Positions 32,798 through 40,553 of a DNA stretch of 64,000 nt are shown here, piece after piece. Every line of letters begins with the position of its first letter. The first letter of the stretch is position 1. Location: assembly GCA_947455145.1 (NCBI GenBank), contig CANGME010000007.1:124001-188000 (forward strand). Direction: 5' to 3'. The position numbers and the translations under genes were made by a program. The notes beneath the pieces were generated by a model. That model had not been told where the DNA came from. It did not search any database and saw nothing but the letters and a program-made list of their open reading frames with translations. Origin of the DNA: Comamonadaceae bacterium (GTDB lineage Bacteria; Pseudomonadota; Gammaproteobacteria; Burkholderiales; Burkholderiaceae_C).

Positions 32798-33563
32798 TGA
32801 CAGGGCTTGGGTTGAAGTGGGCTTGCAGCCACAGGCGCAGGATGCTCAGCGCTTGTGGCCCAGCCACATCGCGCACGAAAGCGGGAAAGTCCACGTGCGC
32901 ATTGTCGTCTGCGCGGTCAGAGATGGTTCGCATCGCCGCAAAGGGGATGGCGTAGTCATGGCAGACCTGGGCCACCGCTGCGCCTTCCATCTCCACACAC
33001 AGCGCATCGGGCAGGGCGGCACACAGGGTCTGGGCCTCGCGCGCGCTGGAGACGAAGCGGTCTCCGCTAGCGATCAGGCCGTGGTGCACCGCACCTTGTC
33101 CAGCCCGATTTTTGATTCTATTTTTAAAATCAAATCGGTCTGAAGTCATTTGAAAATGTGCGTGAGAAGCTATTGAAAGCGCAGCAACTAGATCGACATT
33201 TGCAGCAAAATTCCCCGCACCATAGAGTGGCACCTCAAAACGCGGGAACAGCGGGGAGGCGTCCATGTCATGCTGCACATAGTGCGTGCCCAGCACCACG
33301 TCGCCCACCTGCACGCTCGAGCCCAAGCCCCCAGCCACACCGGTGAAAACTATGCGTTGCGCGCCAAAGCGCTCGATCAGCGCCGTGGCCGTGGTGGCCG
33401 CAGCCACCTTGCCAATGCCGGAGAGCGCCAGCACCACCGGTTGGTCATGAATTAACCCGGAGACAAAGCGCCGCCCGGCGTGCGTGGTCTGTACGCTGTC
33501 AGACAGCAGCTCGGACAAGCCCGCCTGCTCTTCGGGCAAGGCGCTGAGGATGGCGAGCGTCAT
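32790..33563 (-). CDS. mtnN: 5'-methylthioadenosine/S-adenosylhomocysteine nucleosidase with an AT-rich insertion
   Basis: Hydrolyses methylthioadenosine and S-adenosylhomocysteine, removing inhibitors of methyl transfer. At 257 residues it is about 20 longer than usual. Catalytic-site motifs are intact: ALSGIGKVAAAT (about 49-60), GVAGGLGSSVQVGDVVLG, GLIASGDRFV (about 164-173), CVEMEGAAVAQVC (Glu for ribose) and RTISDRAD with the catalytic Asp. The extra residues (HAHFQMTSDRFDFKNRIKNR) fall between LVAALSIAS and GLIASGD, encoded by DNA much richer in A+T than the rest. They look like a repeat inserted in frame into a surface loop. Operon: it is 4 bases overlapped with the M48 protease gene and 8 with the MFS gene. 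Confidence 0.9.
   Translation of the reverse strand: MTLAILSALPEEQAGLSELLSDSVQTTHAGRRFVSGLIHDQPVVLALSGIGKVAAATTATALIERFGAQRIVFTGVAGGLGSSVQVGDVVLGTHYVQHDMDASPLFPRFEVPLYGAGNFAANVDLVAALSIASHAHFQMTSDRFDFKNRIKNRAGQGAVHHGLIASGDRFVSSAREAQTLCAALPDALCVEMEGAAVAQVCHDYAIPFAAMRTISDRADDNAHVDFPAFVRDVAGPQALSILRLWLQAHFNPSPVNA
33107..33165. repeat. AT-rich palindromic element inserted in mtnN
   Basis: An imperfect palindrome of the form GATTTTTGATT-N-AAAATCAAATC at 33107-33136 and following AT-rich bases stand inside the GC-rich mtnN gene and encode the extra 19-20 residues described there. Length is compatible with in-frame insertion. It may be a member of a short interspersed repeat family. Confidence 0.5.
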
Positions 33564-34390
33564 CCGCCCCTCCGGGCTTTTTCAAACAAGGGCATGACTT
33601 TGGGCAGGTTTTTTTGAATGTCGGCAATACGGGTGGTGCCCGAGGGGTGGGTGGAGAGCCACTGCGGCGGCGCGCCTTTGTTGGCCGCGCCCATCTTCTG
33701 CCATAGCGTAACGCCGGAGCGAGGGTCAAACCCGGCACGCGCTGCCAGCTCCATGCCCACCAGGTCGGCCTCGGATTCGTCCTCGCGGCCAAACTCCAGT
33801 GTTAACAGATTGGCCCCGCCACGGGCCAGCCCGTCGGTCAGATGCGGGTCAATGCCCAAAAAGGCCGAGGCCAGCACACCACCGATGCGAGCCACGCCGT
33901 TGGTGACCGCGCTCTTGCCCATGCGCTCACGTGCGTGCTCACGCAGGGCGTGGGCCACCTCATGACCCATCACCATAGCGACTTCATCGTCACTGAGTTG
34001 GAGCTTGTCCAGGATGCCGGTGTAGAAAGCGATCTTGCCGCCGGGCATGCAAAAGGCGTTAATCTGGGGTGAGCCAATCAGGTTGACCTCCCACTGCCAG
34101 TCTTTGGCGCGCGGGTTCCAGCTCGCCGCAAAAGGAATGAGCTTGATGGCGATGGCGCGCAGGCGCTTGAGTTGCGGGTGGTCTTTGTGCGCGAGCGCCT
34201 TCTTCTCATTGGCCTGACTCAGCATTTGCGCGTACTGCTGGCCTGCGCCCTTCTCCACTTGTTCAGCGGGCACGAGCTTGGTAAAAGCCGAGTTGTTGCC
34301 CACCTCCACGCCTTCGCGCGCCCAGGTGGGCGGCGCGATGGCCGTCATCGTGAGGAGCAAGAGGGCAAGTTTCAGGACTTTGAGGTTCAT
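33560..34390 (-). CDS. Periplasmic M48-family metallopeptidase
   Basis: Zinc protease of about 276 residues; the ATG at 34390 is chosen because it gives a signal peptide (MNLKVLKLALLLLTMTAIAPPTWA), while an ATG 39 bases upstream would precede it with polar residues. The zinc site is HEVAHALREH (about residues 137-146), with the third ligand Glu in EDESEADLVGMELAARAGFDP. This layout follows the LoiP/BepA-like group of outer-membrane quality-control proteases, but a TPR region is absent and no lipobox is seen. It diverges from ampG and overlaps mtnN by 4 bases. Confidence 0.88.
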   Translation of the reverse strand: MNLKVLKLALLLLTMTAIAPPTWAREGVEVGNNSAFTKLVPAEQVEKGAGQQYAQMLSQANEKKALAHKDHPQLKRLRAIAIKLIPFAASWNPRAKDWQWEVNLIGSPQINAFCMPGGKIAFYTGILDKLQLSDDEVAMVMGHEVAHALREHARERMGKSAVTNGVARIGGVLASAFLGIDPHLTDGLARGGANLLTLEFGREDESEADLVGMELAARAGFDPRSGVTLWQKMGAANKGAPPQWLSTHPSGTTRIADIQKNLPKVMPLFEKARRGG

Positions 34391-34455
34391 GTTCGGTTCA
34401 GAGCTTAGCGTCATTCGCACGATCAACACGTAAGGCTGCGCGTATTATTCCCGCC

Positions 34456-35862
34456 ATGTCCCTATCTGCCGCCGAATCCCCCGATATCAAGACCACAAAA
34501 CCGACCCAAGCCAGCAAACCTTCTTGGGGCGACACGCTCAAGGTGTACCTGGAGCCCGCCACGCTGCGCATGCTCGCGCTGGGGTTTTCTGCCGGGCTGC
34601 CGCTGCTGCTGGTGCTGGGCACGCTCAGCTTTCGCCTGCGCGAAGCGGGTGTGGACCGCGCCACCATTGGTTACCTGAGCTGGGTCGGTCTGGCCTACGC
34701 CTTCAAGTGGGTCTGGGCCCCGCTGGTGGATCGCCTGCCCCTGCCGGGCCTCACGCCTTGGCTGGGCTTGCGACGCAGCTGGTTGCTGCTGTCGCAAATC
34801 GCCATCATGGCGGGCTTGGCAGGCATGGCCTTTAACGACCCCCGCCTGAGCCTGGAGCCCGTGGTGTGGTGCGCGCTGGCTGTGGCTTTTGGGTCGGCCA
34901 CGCAAGACATAGCGCTGGACGCGTTTCGCATTGAGTCGGCCGGCACGGAGCGCCAAGCCGCGCTGGCGGCGGCCTACCAGACCGGCTACCGCTTGGCCAT
35001 GATCTGGGCCGGGGCGGGGGTGCTGTGGATTGCCGCGCGGGCTGAGGTGGCCCCCGCCGTCGGTATTGCGGTTTACCAAAACGCCGCCTGGCAAACCGCC
35101 TACTTGGTCATGGCGGCCAGCATGTTCGTTGGTGTGCTGGTCGTGCTGATCTCGCCTGAACCCAAACGCCACGAACTCCCACCCGCCAAAAACATCACCG
35201 AATGGTTGCAAGGCGCGCTGGTTGATCCCTTTGCCGACTTCATCCGCCGCTACCGCTGGCAGGCCGGGTTGATTCTGGCGCTGATTGCGGTCTATCGCAT
35301 CAGCGACGTGGTGATGGGCATCATGGCCAACCCGTTCTACGTGGACATGGGCTACACCAAGGACGAAGTGGCCGCTGTGACCAAAATCTACGGCGTGCTG
35401 ATGACGCTGCTGGGCGCTTTTGTGGGTGGCGTGTTGTCCATGCGCCTGGGCGTGATGCGGGTGCTGATGCTGGGGGCTATTTTGAGCTCAGCCAGCAACC
35501 TGCTGTTTGCATGGCTGGGCACACGCGGGCATGACGTGGGCGCGCTGATCTTTGTCATCTCTTCAGACAACCTGGCCAGCGGCATTGCCTCGGCCGCCTT
35601 CATTGCCTACCTGTCGAGTTTGACCAATGTCAATTATTCGGCCACACAGTACGCGCTGTTCAGCTCCATGATGCTGCTGCTGCCGAAGTGGTTGGCCGGG
35701 TTCTCAGGACGCTATGTGGACGCCTATGGCTACAGCCATTTCTTCACCGCTACAGCATGGCTAGGCGTACCCGTGCTGCTGCTGGTATGGCTGGCCGCGC
35801 GTGCGACTCAGCGCGGTGGCGCGGGAGAGCCTGGTGGGGGTGGTGGGTATGAGGGCGGGTAA
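34456..35862 (+). CDS. ampG: Muropeptide permease AmpG (MFS)
   Basis: Inner-membrane importer of GlcNAc-anhydroMurNAc peptides for peptidoglycan recycling. The 468-residue protein has 12-14 helices. Diagnostic blocks are GFSAGLPLLLVLGTLSFRLREAGVDRATIGYLSWVGLAYAFKWVWAPLVDR near the N-terminus, QDIALDAFRIE about 155-165 and SVVNYSATQYALFSS-like NVNYSATQYALFSSMMLL about 393-410. The C-terminal ~20 residues are Gly-rich, and their coding sequence overlaps the convergent lipoprotein gene by 55 bases, so the tail may have been extended. It works with dacB and other recycling enzymes in the window only in a general way. Confidence 0.92.
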   Translation: MSLSAAESPDIKTTKPTQASKPSWGDTLKVYLEPATLRMLALGFSAGLPLLLVLGTLSFRLREAGVDRATIGYLSWVGLAYAFKWVWAPLVDRLPLPGLTPWLGLRRSWLLLSQIAIMAGLAGMAFNDPRLSLEPVVWCALAVAFGSATQDIALDAFRIESAGTERQAALAAAYQTGYRLAMIWAGAGVLWIAARAEVAPAVGIAVYQNAAWQTAYLVMAASMFVGVLVVLISPEPKRHELPPAKNITEWLQGALVDPFADFIRRYRWQAGLILALIAVYRISDVVMGIMANPFYVDMGYTKDEVAAVTKIYGVLMTLLGAFVGGVLSMRLGVMRVLMLGAILSSASNLLFAWLGTRGHDVGALIFVISSDNLASGIASAAFIAYLSSLTNVNYSATQYALFSSMMLLLPKWLAGFSGRYVDAYGYSHFFTATAWLGVPVLLLVWLAARATQRGGAGEPGGGGGYEGG

Positions 35863-36440
35863 GACGAAGGATTGGCTGAAGGATAGGCTGGCGGGTAGGC
35901 CGCAGGGGCTGGCTGCGGGTTGCCCTGGTAGTACGGTTGCTGGTACGTCTGCTGCTGGTACACCGTGCCGGGTTGCACGTAAATCACGCGGGACTGTACC
36001 TGTCGCTGTCGCTGATAGGCCTGGGGCAACTGGTTGCCCTTGGCGTACATGCACTGCTGATAGGCGATGTCATAGGCGCGCTGAGTGTCGGCTGCCGAAC
36101 GTGCGCCTTGACCAGCCCCAATCATGGTGCCGGTGATCAAGCCCATGCCCGCACCGGTTGCCGTGCCGTGACGCCCGCCCAACAATGAACCTGCGGCCGC
36201 ACCAATGACAGTGCCAACTACGGCTGAGCCCGCCACGCTTTGGCCGCTGGACTCGCCCGGGGTTTGGCCGCCCACGTTGTTTTGCGCATAGCCTCGGCAG
36301 TACTGCTCTTCGGACGCGAACTGCTCAAACGGCTTACCTGGAGGTGGCATTACCGCTACACGAGGCCCAGGGGGCGCATTGACCGCGCAACCCGCCAACA
36401 CGGCCAGGGGAAGCAAAAGAATGGCGAATTTGGTGGTCAT
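35808..36440 (-). CDS. Glycine-zipper (YMGG-like) lipoprotein
   Basis: Outer-membrane-type lipoprotein of 210 residues. The signal and lipobox are MTTKFAILLLPLAVLAGC, with Cys18 lipidated. A glycine zipper follows at about residues 70-110 (GSAVVGTVIGAAAGSLLGG and GAGMGLITGTMIGAGQGA), then AADTQRAYDIAYQQCMYAKG, and a Pro/Tyr/Gln-rich tail. Such proteins sit in the envelope, and their role is not well defined. It overlaps the convergent ampG by 55 bases and overlaps the upstream gene by 4 bases, so it is co-transcribed with the following Gly/His-rich protein. Confidence 0.83.
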   Translation of the reverse strand: MTTKFAILLLPLAVLAGCAVNAPPGPRVAVMPPPGKPFEQFASEEQYCRGYAQNNVGGQTPGESSGQSVAGSAVVGTVIGAAAGSLLGGRHGTATGAGMGLITGTMIGAGQGARSAADTQRAYDIAYQQCMYAKGNQLPQAYQRQRQVQSRVIYVQPGTVYQQQTYQQPYYQGNPQPAPAAYPPAYPSANPSSYPPSYPPPPPGSPAPPR

Positions 36441-36958
36441 TGCGGCGCTCCTGGAGGCGTGGCAGGAACGGCTCGCCAGCCACCCTCACAGGTCGCCACA
36501 TAAGGGTAATAGGTCTGCGAAGCATCGCAGAAATGCCAGTATTGAGCCGCTGCCTGCGGTGCCATCTGTTGCGGGGCAGCCTGCTGCGGGGCATAGACCT
36601 GCGGCGCTTGAGGAGCGACCACTACTTGCTGTTGCGGCTCGACATACACGACCGAGGGCTGGTACGGATCAGGATAGGGGTAGATCGGCTGCTGGTACAT
36701 ATAGTAGGCGCCACCCACCACCCACCACCAACCCAGGCGACCACCGTAGTTGGTGTGCCGCCATCCGCCACCGCGCCAGAGGTTGACGTCGTGGTGGCCA
36801 AAGCTGCGAATGTTGCCGCGCCAAGCCGGGCCAACATGACCAACATTACCCACATAGCCACCGCGGCCCCCGTGGCCCCGTCCATCCGCCAGAGCGACAG
36901 AAGGCAAGACGGCCAACAAGGCCAGTCCCGCCAATATGGATTTCAAATAAAGTTTCAT
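36437..36958 (-). CDS. Exported Gly/His/Gln-rich protein
   Basis: Not assigned to a known function. The ATG at 36958 gives a signal peptide (MKLYLKSILAGLALLAVLPSVALA) with an AAAGG site upstream; an ATG 27 bases earlier lies in a less suitable place. The mature 150 residues have a Gly/His-rich N-terminal part (GRGHGGRGGYVGNVGHVG), a WWW-containing hydrophobic centre and a Gln/Pro/Ala-rich stretch, ending with a Cys/Trp-containing C-terminal block (YWHFCDASQTYYPYVATCEGGWR) seen in several envelope proteins of related bacteria. It is the first gene of the pair with the glycine-zipper lipoprotein. A CpxR-like box lies about 125 bases upstream, which suggests envelope-stress control. Confidence 0.72.
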   Translation of the reverse strand: MKLYLKSILAGLALLAVLPSVALADGRGHGGRGGYVGNVGHVGPAWRGNIRSFGHHDVNLWRGGGWRHTNYGGRLGWWWVVGGAYYMYQQPIYPYPDPYQPSVVYVEPQQQVVVAPQAPQVYAPQQAAPQQMAPQAAAQYWHFCDASQTYYPYVATCEGGWRAVPATPPGAPQ

Positions 36959-37081
36959 GATGTCTACCTTTGCAATTGCGTGCACCTGCCGCCAGTAGCG
37001 ATTTGCCTCACCCTCAGAGAACGCCTACCCTCACAGCTTCGTTGACCTAGCATACGCAGCTCAGCGCTGGACGCAGGCCTA

Positions 37082-37096
37082 TTTACCTTTCTTTAC
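37082..37096 (-). promoter_or_regulatory. CpxR-type box GTAAA-N5-GTAAA
   Basis: On the minus strand the sequence is GTAAAGAAAGGTAAA, an exact match to the CpxR consensus of two GTAAA half-sites 10 bases apart. It lies between the divergent envelope protein gene (start 36958) and the CpxR-like regulator gene (start 37200), so it may control either or both. Confidence 0.7.
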
Positions 37097-37199
37097 CTCG
37101 GGTTCAAGTGGGTTTGATCCACTGCGCAGCAGTTTGGTTCATCATGAATCGTCTGCATCTTTGCCACCACAAAACTTACCGTCTTTATTACACTTAACC

Positions 37200-37922
37200 A
37201 TGTCCCAACAACTGCTGATGATCGAAGACGACGAACGCCTAGCCCGCATGGTGGAAGAGTACCTCGGAAATTCTGGCTTTGTGATTCAACATGCACCAAA
37301 CGCCCTTGAAGGGCTAGCGAAACTGCAAGACCCGGCAAACGAAACCGCGCAACTCATCATTCTGGACTTGATGCTGCCGGACTTAGACGGTTTGGAAGTG
37401 TGTCGACGCGTTCGTGCGCTGTCTGGTCCCTTGGGCCACACGCCTATTTTGATGCTAACGGCCAAGGGTGACCCATTGGAGCGCGTCATCGGCTTGGAAA
37501 TGGGGGCTGACGACTACTTGCCCAAACCCTTTGAACCGCGTGAACTACTAGCCCGTATTCGTGCCATTTTGCGACGCAGGGGCGACGGCGCGAAGCCTGA
37601 GTCGACGTCACCTCCAACATTACGCTTCGGCTCGCTAGAGATTGATCGAGATGCCCGAACGGTCAGCGTCGCAAGCCAACTATGTGAACTCACCTCTTAC
37701 CAATTCGATCTATTGGTCGCCTTGGCCGAGCGTGCCGGGCGAGTTTTGACACGCGACCAAATCATGGAAGCCGTTCGCGGACGCGAGCTTGACGCCTTTG
37801 ATCGCTCCATCGACGTTCACATGGGGCGCATTCGCGCCATCATCGAAGCAGACCCCAAATCACCCAAACGCATTTTGACCGTGCGCGGTGTCGGCTATGT
37901 TTTCGCTAGGCAGCAAGACTGA
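37200..37922 (+). CDS. OmpR-family response regulator, CpxR/RstA-like
   Basis: DNA-binding regulator of 240 residues; the ATG at 37200 gives MSQQLLMIEDDERLARMV. The receiver has the acidic pair Asp10/Asp11, phospho-acceptor Asp56 (LIILDLMLPDLDG) and Lys in YLPKPF. The C-terminal winged helix has the CpxR/RstA-like signature RELDAFDRSIDVHMGRIRA and ends RILTVRGVGYVF. The kinase gene follows after one base. The GTAAA-N5-GTAAA box upstream fits a CpxR-type protein and autoregulation. Confidence 0.9.
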   Translation: MSQQLLMIEDDERLARMVEEYLGNSGFVIQHAPNALEGLAKLQDPANETAQLIILDLMLPDLDGLEVCRRVRALSGPLGHTPILMLTAKGDPLERVIGLEMGADDYLPKPFEPRELLARIRAILRRRGDGAKPESTSPPTLRFGSLEIDRDARTVSVASQLCELTSYQFDLLVALAERAGRVLTRDQIMEAVRGRELDAFDRSIDVHMGRIRAIIEADPKSPKRILTVRGVGYVFARQQD

Positions 37923-37923
37923 T

Positions 37924-39084
37924 ATGACCCCGCCACTGACCCAACGCCTTTACTTGAAAATCTGGTTGGCCATTGTGGTAGCTGTGGTTGTTTTGACGCT
38001 GCTGTTTGCCTGGTTGTGGCGCCTGGAGATAGAGCATGAACGTGGACAGCGTCCCGCACGCGAAATTATGCTGCGCAATGCCAACGGTGAGTTGATCGGT
38101 CAATCTGTCTCGCGGCCCTTGCGTGGCCCCGGTTTGCCGCTTGAATTTGAAATAAAAACCCAAGATGGTCAGACCTTTTTTGTAGAGCTGCCACGCTTAA
38201 AACGGCCATCCCCTCGTAGCCCAGTTTGGTGGCGTCCGCCGTTTGATTTGGTCTGGCTGCTGACCCTGATCGCGGTGGCCGTGGCCGTCGGCACCTATCC
38301 GGTAGTGCGCCGCTTGACGCAACGGCTTGAAGCGTTACAACAGGGTATGAAAAGCTGGGGCGAAGGCAACCTGTCACACCGCTTGCCTGAAGCCGGCCAA
38401 GACGAGGTGGCCTTTTTAGCGCAGCGCTTCAACATCGCTGCCGCCCGTGTGCAAGCGCTGATGACGTCCAACAAAGCACTGCTGGCCAATGCATCGCACG
38501 AGCTGCGCTCCCCTCTCACCCGCATCCGTATGGGGCTTGAGGTGATGGATAAGACCGAAATCACCCGCAGCATCCATGAGCTAGACGAATTGATTGATGA
38601 GATTTTGTTGGCCAGTCGGCTTGATGGCAGCCCCATTGACGCCTTGAGCCAACAAGCTGTGGATTTGGTTGGCCTGTGCGCCGAAACCTGTGCCCAAGCC
38701 GATGCTGAATTTGATGTGCCTCACGGCGAGGCTTCCATCGTCGTGCTGGGTGAAGCCAAGCTGCTGCACCGCGTCGTGCGCAACCTGCTTGAAAACGCAC
38801 GCCGCTACGCCGCTGGCGAGGCCACGTTGCGCTTGACGCAAAGCGCTACGCACGCCGTGATTAGCGTGATCGACAACGGCCCCGGCGTTCCTCCCGATCA
38901 ACGTGAGCGCATCTTCGAGCCTTTCTACCGCTTGCCTGGTGCTTCTGAACGCGACGGCGGTGTTGGGCTAGGGCTGGCCTTGGTCAAGTCCATCACAAAG
39001 CGCCATGCTGGCAGCGTGTGTTGCGAAGACCCGCCTGGGGGCCAAGGTGCTTGCTTTACGGTGATGCTACCTCTCGCACCTTGA
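37924..39084 (+). CDS. Sensor histidine kinase, CpxA/RstB-like
   Basis: Inner-membrane kinase of 386 residues; the ATG at 37924 follows the regulator stop by one base. Helices at about residues 10-33 and 105-127 enclose a short periplasmic domain of about 70 residues, then HAMP (RRLTQRLEALQQGMKSWGEGNLSHRLPEAGQDEV), HisKA with SHELRSPLTRIRMGLEVM, and a HATPase with NLLENARRYAAG, DNGPGVPPDQR and GVGLGLALVKSI. It is complete. The short sensor domain is smaller than that of enterobacterial CpxA and may interact with an unknown periplasmic partner. A terminator follows about 170 bases after the stop. Confidence 0.9.
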   Translation: MTPPLTQRLYLKIWLAIVVAVVVLTLLFAWLWRLEIEHERGQRPAREIMLRNANGELIGQSVSRPLRGPGLPLEFEIKTQDGQTFFVELPRLKRPSPRSPVWWRPPFDLVWLLTLIAVAVAVGTYPVVRRLTQRLEALQQGMKSWGEGNLSHRLPEAGQDEVAFLAQRFNIAAARVQALMTSNKALLANASHELRSPLTRIRMGLEVMDKTEITRSIHELDELIDEILLASRLDGSPIDALSQQAVDLVGLCAETCAQADAEFDVPHGEASIVVLGEAKLLHRVVRNLLENARRYAAGEATLRLTQSATHAVISVIDNGPGVPPDQRERIFEPFYRLPGASERDGGVGLGLALVKSITKRHAGSVCCEDPPGGQGACFTVMLPLAP

Positions 39085-39251
39085 CATCAAGACATCAAAC
39101 TGTTTCGACCCCCCCCATTTGGGGGATGGTGGCTTAGACACAGACTGGGTAAAGTTCACCCAACTGCTGTCACAGTGATTCGAGATTCCAGCAAACGGCT
39201 ACCAAAAAGAGTCCAACAGCTACTCGCCAGGAATCCAGGTTTTCCAACGAT

Positions 39252-39300
39252 GTCCCTTCGGGGACTTTCTCAAAGCCACCCTCACGGGTGGCTTTTTTTT
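39252..39300 (+). terminator. Tandem hairpin with T-tract (rho-independent terminator)
   Basis: Two hairpins follow each other: GTCCC-TTCG-GGGAC at 39252-39265 and AGCCACCC-TCAC-GGGTGGCT at 39274-39293, the second followed by eight T residues on the plus strand. It would end the CpxRA-like operon. The 39085-39251 stretch before it shows no gene; it has C- and G-rich runs and could form part of the transcript's 3' untranslated region. Confidence 0.85.
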
Positions 39301-39308
39301 GACCTGCA

Positions 39309-40346
39309 TTACAGAAATTGCAGCACCCGGGCAGCGTCGATGTCGTTCAAGCAACGCATATGCCCCAGTGGACACTCACGCTCAAAGCAGGGCGCGCAGT
39401 CCAGCGGGGGTTGGTAGCTGGGGTCGTTCTTGAGCCACAGCACCTGGGCCGCGTCACTCAGCGGCGGCGTGTGCAGCGGGCTACTAGAGCCAAATATCGC
39501 CACTTGGGGCACGCCCAGGGCGGCGGCTACGTGCATCAAGCCGGTGTCATTGCTGACCATGTTTTTGGCCCCGGCGATGACGGCAAAGGCCTCCATTAGG
39601 GAGGTGCGGCCCGCCAGGCTTTGGCTCCGGTTCGTTGAAAGACTTGGCGTTGTTGACCCATTGGCCTGTGCCGCAATCGCCTCGCACAGCTCGGCCTCCT
39701 TGCCCGAGCCCAGCAAGACCACCGGCAGCGTCAGGCGCTGGGCCAGATCGGCAAAGTGGCTGATGGGCCAGCGCTTGGCCGGGCCGTACTCAGCACCGGG
39801 CACAAACACGTGGTAGCCACCGCGCTGTAGCCCGAGTTGGGCCAGCGTGGCGCTCACCTGGGTCTCGTCCACCACCAGACGGGGCCGATCCGCCGCCACA
39901 TCGGTGTCACCACTCAGCGCGGAGTAAAACGCCACCATCGGCGGACGTTTGACTTTGGGCGGGTTTTTCAGGCGGTGCGTGAGCAGGCCCAGCCGCGCTT
40001 CTCCCAGGTAGCCGACGCGCTTGGGGATGCTGGCCAAGAAGGGCAGCAAGGCGCTTTTTAAAGAATTGGGCAGCACATAGGCGGTGTCAAAGCGGCCGTC
40101 GATCTGCCGCGCCAGACTGCGCCGCGCCTTGAACTGCAAGCCGCCATGCGCAAAGGGAAACTCAATCACCTCGGCCACCTGCGGCATGGCCCGGTACACC
40201 GGGGCCACCCAGGGCAGCGCCCCCACCGTGAGCCGCTCACCGCGTGCGTGCAGGCGGCGCAACAGCGGCTCGGTCATCACCGCGTCACCAATCCATTGCG
40301 GCGCGATGATTAAAGAATTGGAATCTGACCCCAATTCTTTGATCAT
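39309..40346 (-). CDS. waaF: Lipopolysaccharide heptosyltransferase II (glycosyltransferase family 9)
   Basis: Transfers the second L-glycero-D-manno-heptose onto the LPS inner core. The 345-residue protein has the GT9 landmarks IIAPQWIGDAVMTEPLLRRLHARG at the N-terminus, the PGAEYGPAKRWP donor motif (about residue 183-194), and NDTGLMHVAAALGVPQVAIFGSSSPLHTPP. The first ~11 residues (IKELGSDSN) are encoded by the interspersed repeat at 40312-40340. A normal start just before the SLIIAP segment is not available as ATG, so the gene apparently uses a start supplied by the repeat. It is downstream of the zinc-finger gene by 0 bases. Confidence 0.9.
   Translation of the reverse strand: MIKELGSDSNSLIIAPQWIGDAVMTEPLLRRLHARGERLTVGALPWVAPVYRAMPQVAEVIEFPFAHGGLQFKARRSLARQIDGRFDTAYVLPNSLKSALLPFLASIPKRVGYLGEARLGLLTHRLKNPPKVKRPPMVAFYSALSGDTDVAADRPRLVVDETQVSATLAQLGLQRGGYHVFVPGAEYGPAKRWPISHFADLAQRLTLPVVLLGSGKEAELCEAIAAQANGSTTPSLSTNRSQSLAGRTSLMEAFAVIAGAKNMVSNDTGLMHVAAALGVPQVAIFGSSSPLHTPPLSDAAQVLWLKNDPSYQPPLDCAPCFERECPLGHMRCLNDIDAARVLQFL
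40312..40340. repeat. Inverted repeat AAAGAATTGG-N9-CCAATTCTTT covering the waaF start
   Basis: Arms 40312-40321 and 40331-40340 are perfect 10-base inverted copies around AATCTGACC. The GGGGTCAGATTCC-like core is of the type found in REP elements linked to RAYT transposases in beta- and gammaproteobacteria. No RAYT gene is in the window. The waaF ATG at 40346 lies 6 bases outside it. Confidence 0.75.
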
Positions 40347-40553
40347 TCAATGACTTGCGCTAAAGTGCTCGCCCGCCTTGAGCTGGTACACCGTGCCGCA
40401 GTACGGGCACTTGGCCGTGCCGGTGCGGGCCACGTCCAGATAAACCTTGGGGTGGTTGTCCAAAATTTTCATGTCGGCCAGGGGACTGGGGCAGAACACA
40501 CCGCCTTGGTGGTTGAGGTCTTTGGCCAGCAGCTCGATGGTGCTCTTGCTCAT
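40347..40553 (-). CDS. Small zinc-finger protein (zf-CHCC type)
   Basis: A 68-residue protein with an N-terminal Met-Ser-Lys-Ser-Thr-Ile-Glu start and a C-terminal metal-binding motif: HQGGVFCPSP about residue 15-24 and KCPYCGTVYQL about residues 48-58, a CHCC pattern seen in proteins related to the NDUFS6 subunit of complex I. Such proteins are widespread next to ilvE in betaproteobacteria; the function is not known. It overlaps ilvE by 4 bases (ATGA) and immediately abuts waaF. Confidence 0.88.
   Translation of the reverse strand: MSKSTIELLAKDLNHQGGVFCPSPLADMKILDNHPKVYLDVARTGTAKCPYCGTVYQLKAGEHFSASH

Noticed and set aside
39085-39251. Possible tRNA or small RNA between the CpxA-like gene and the terminator
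   Set aside because: No T-arm consensus or cloverleaf pairing could be drawn; the stretch more simply is a 3' untranslated region before tandem hairpins.
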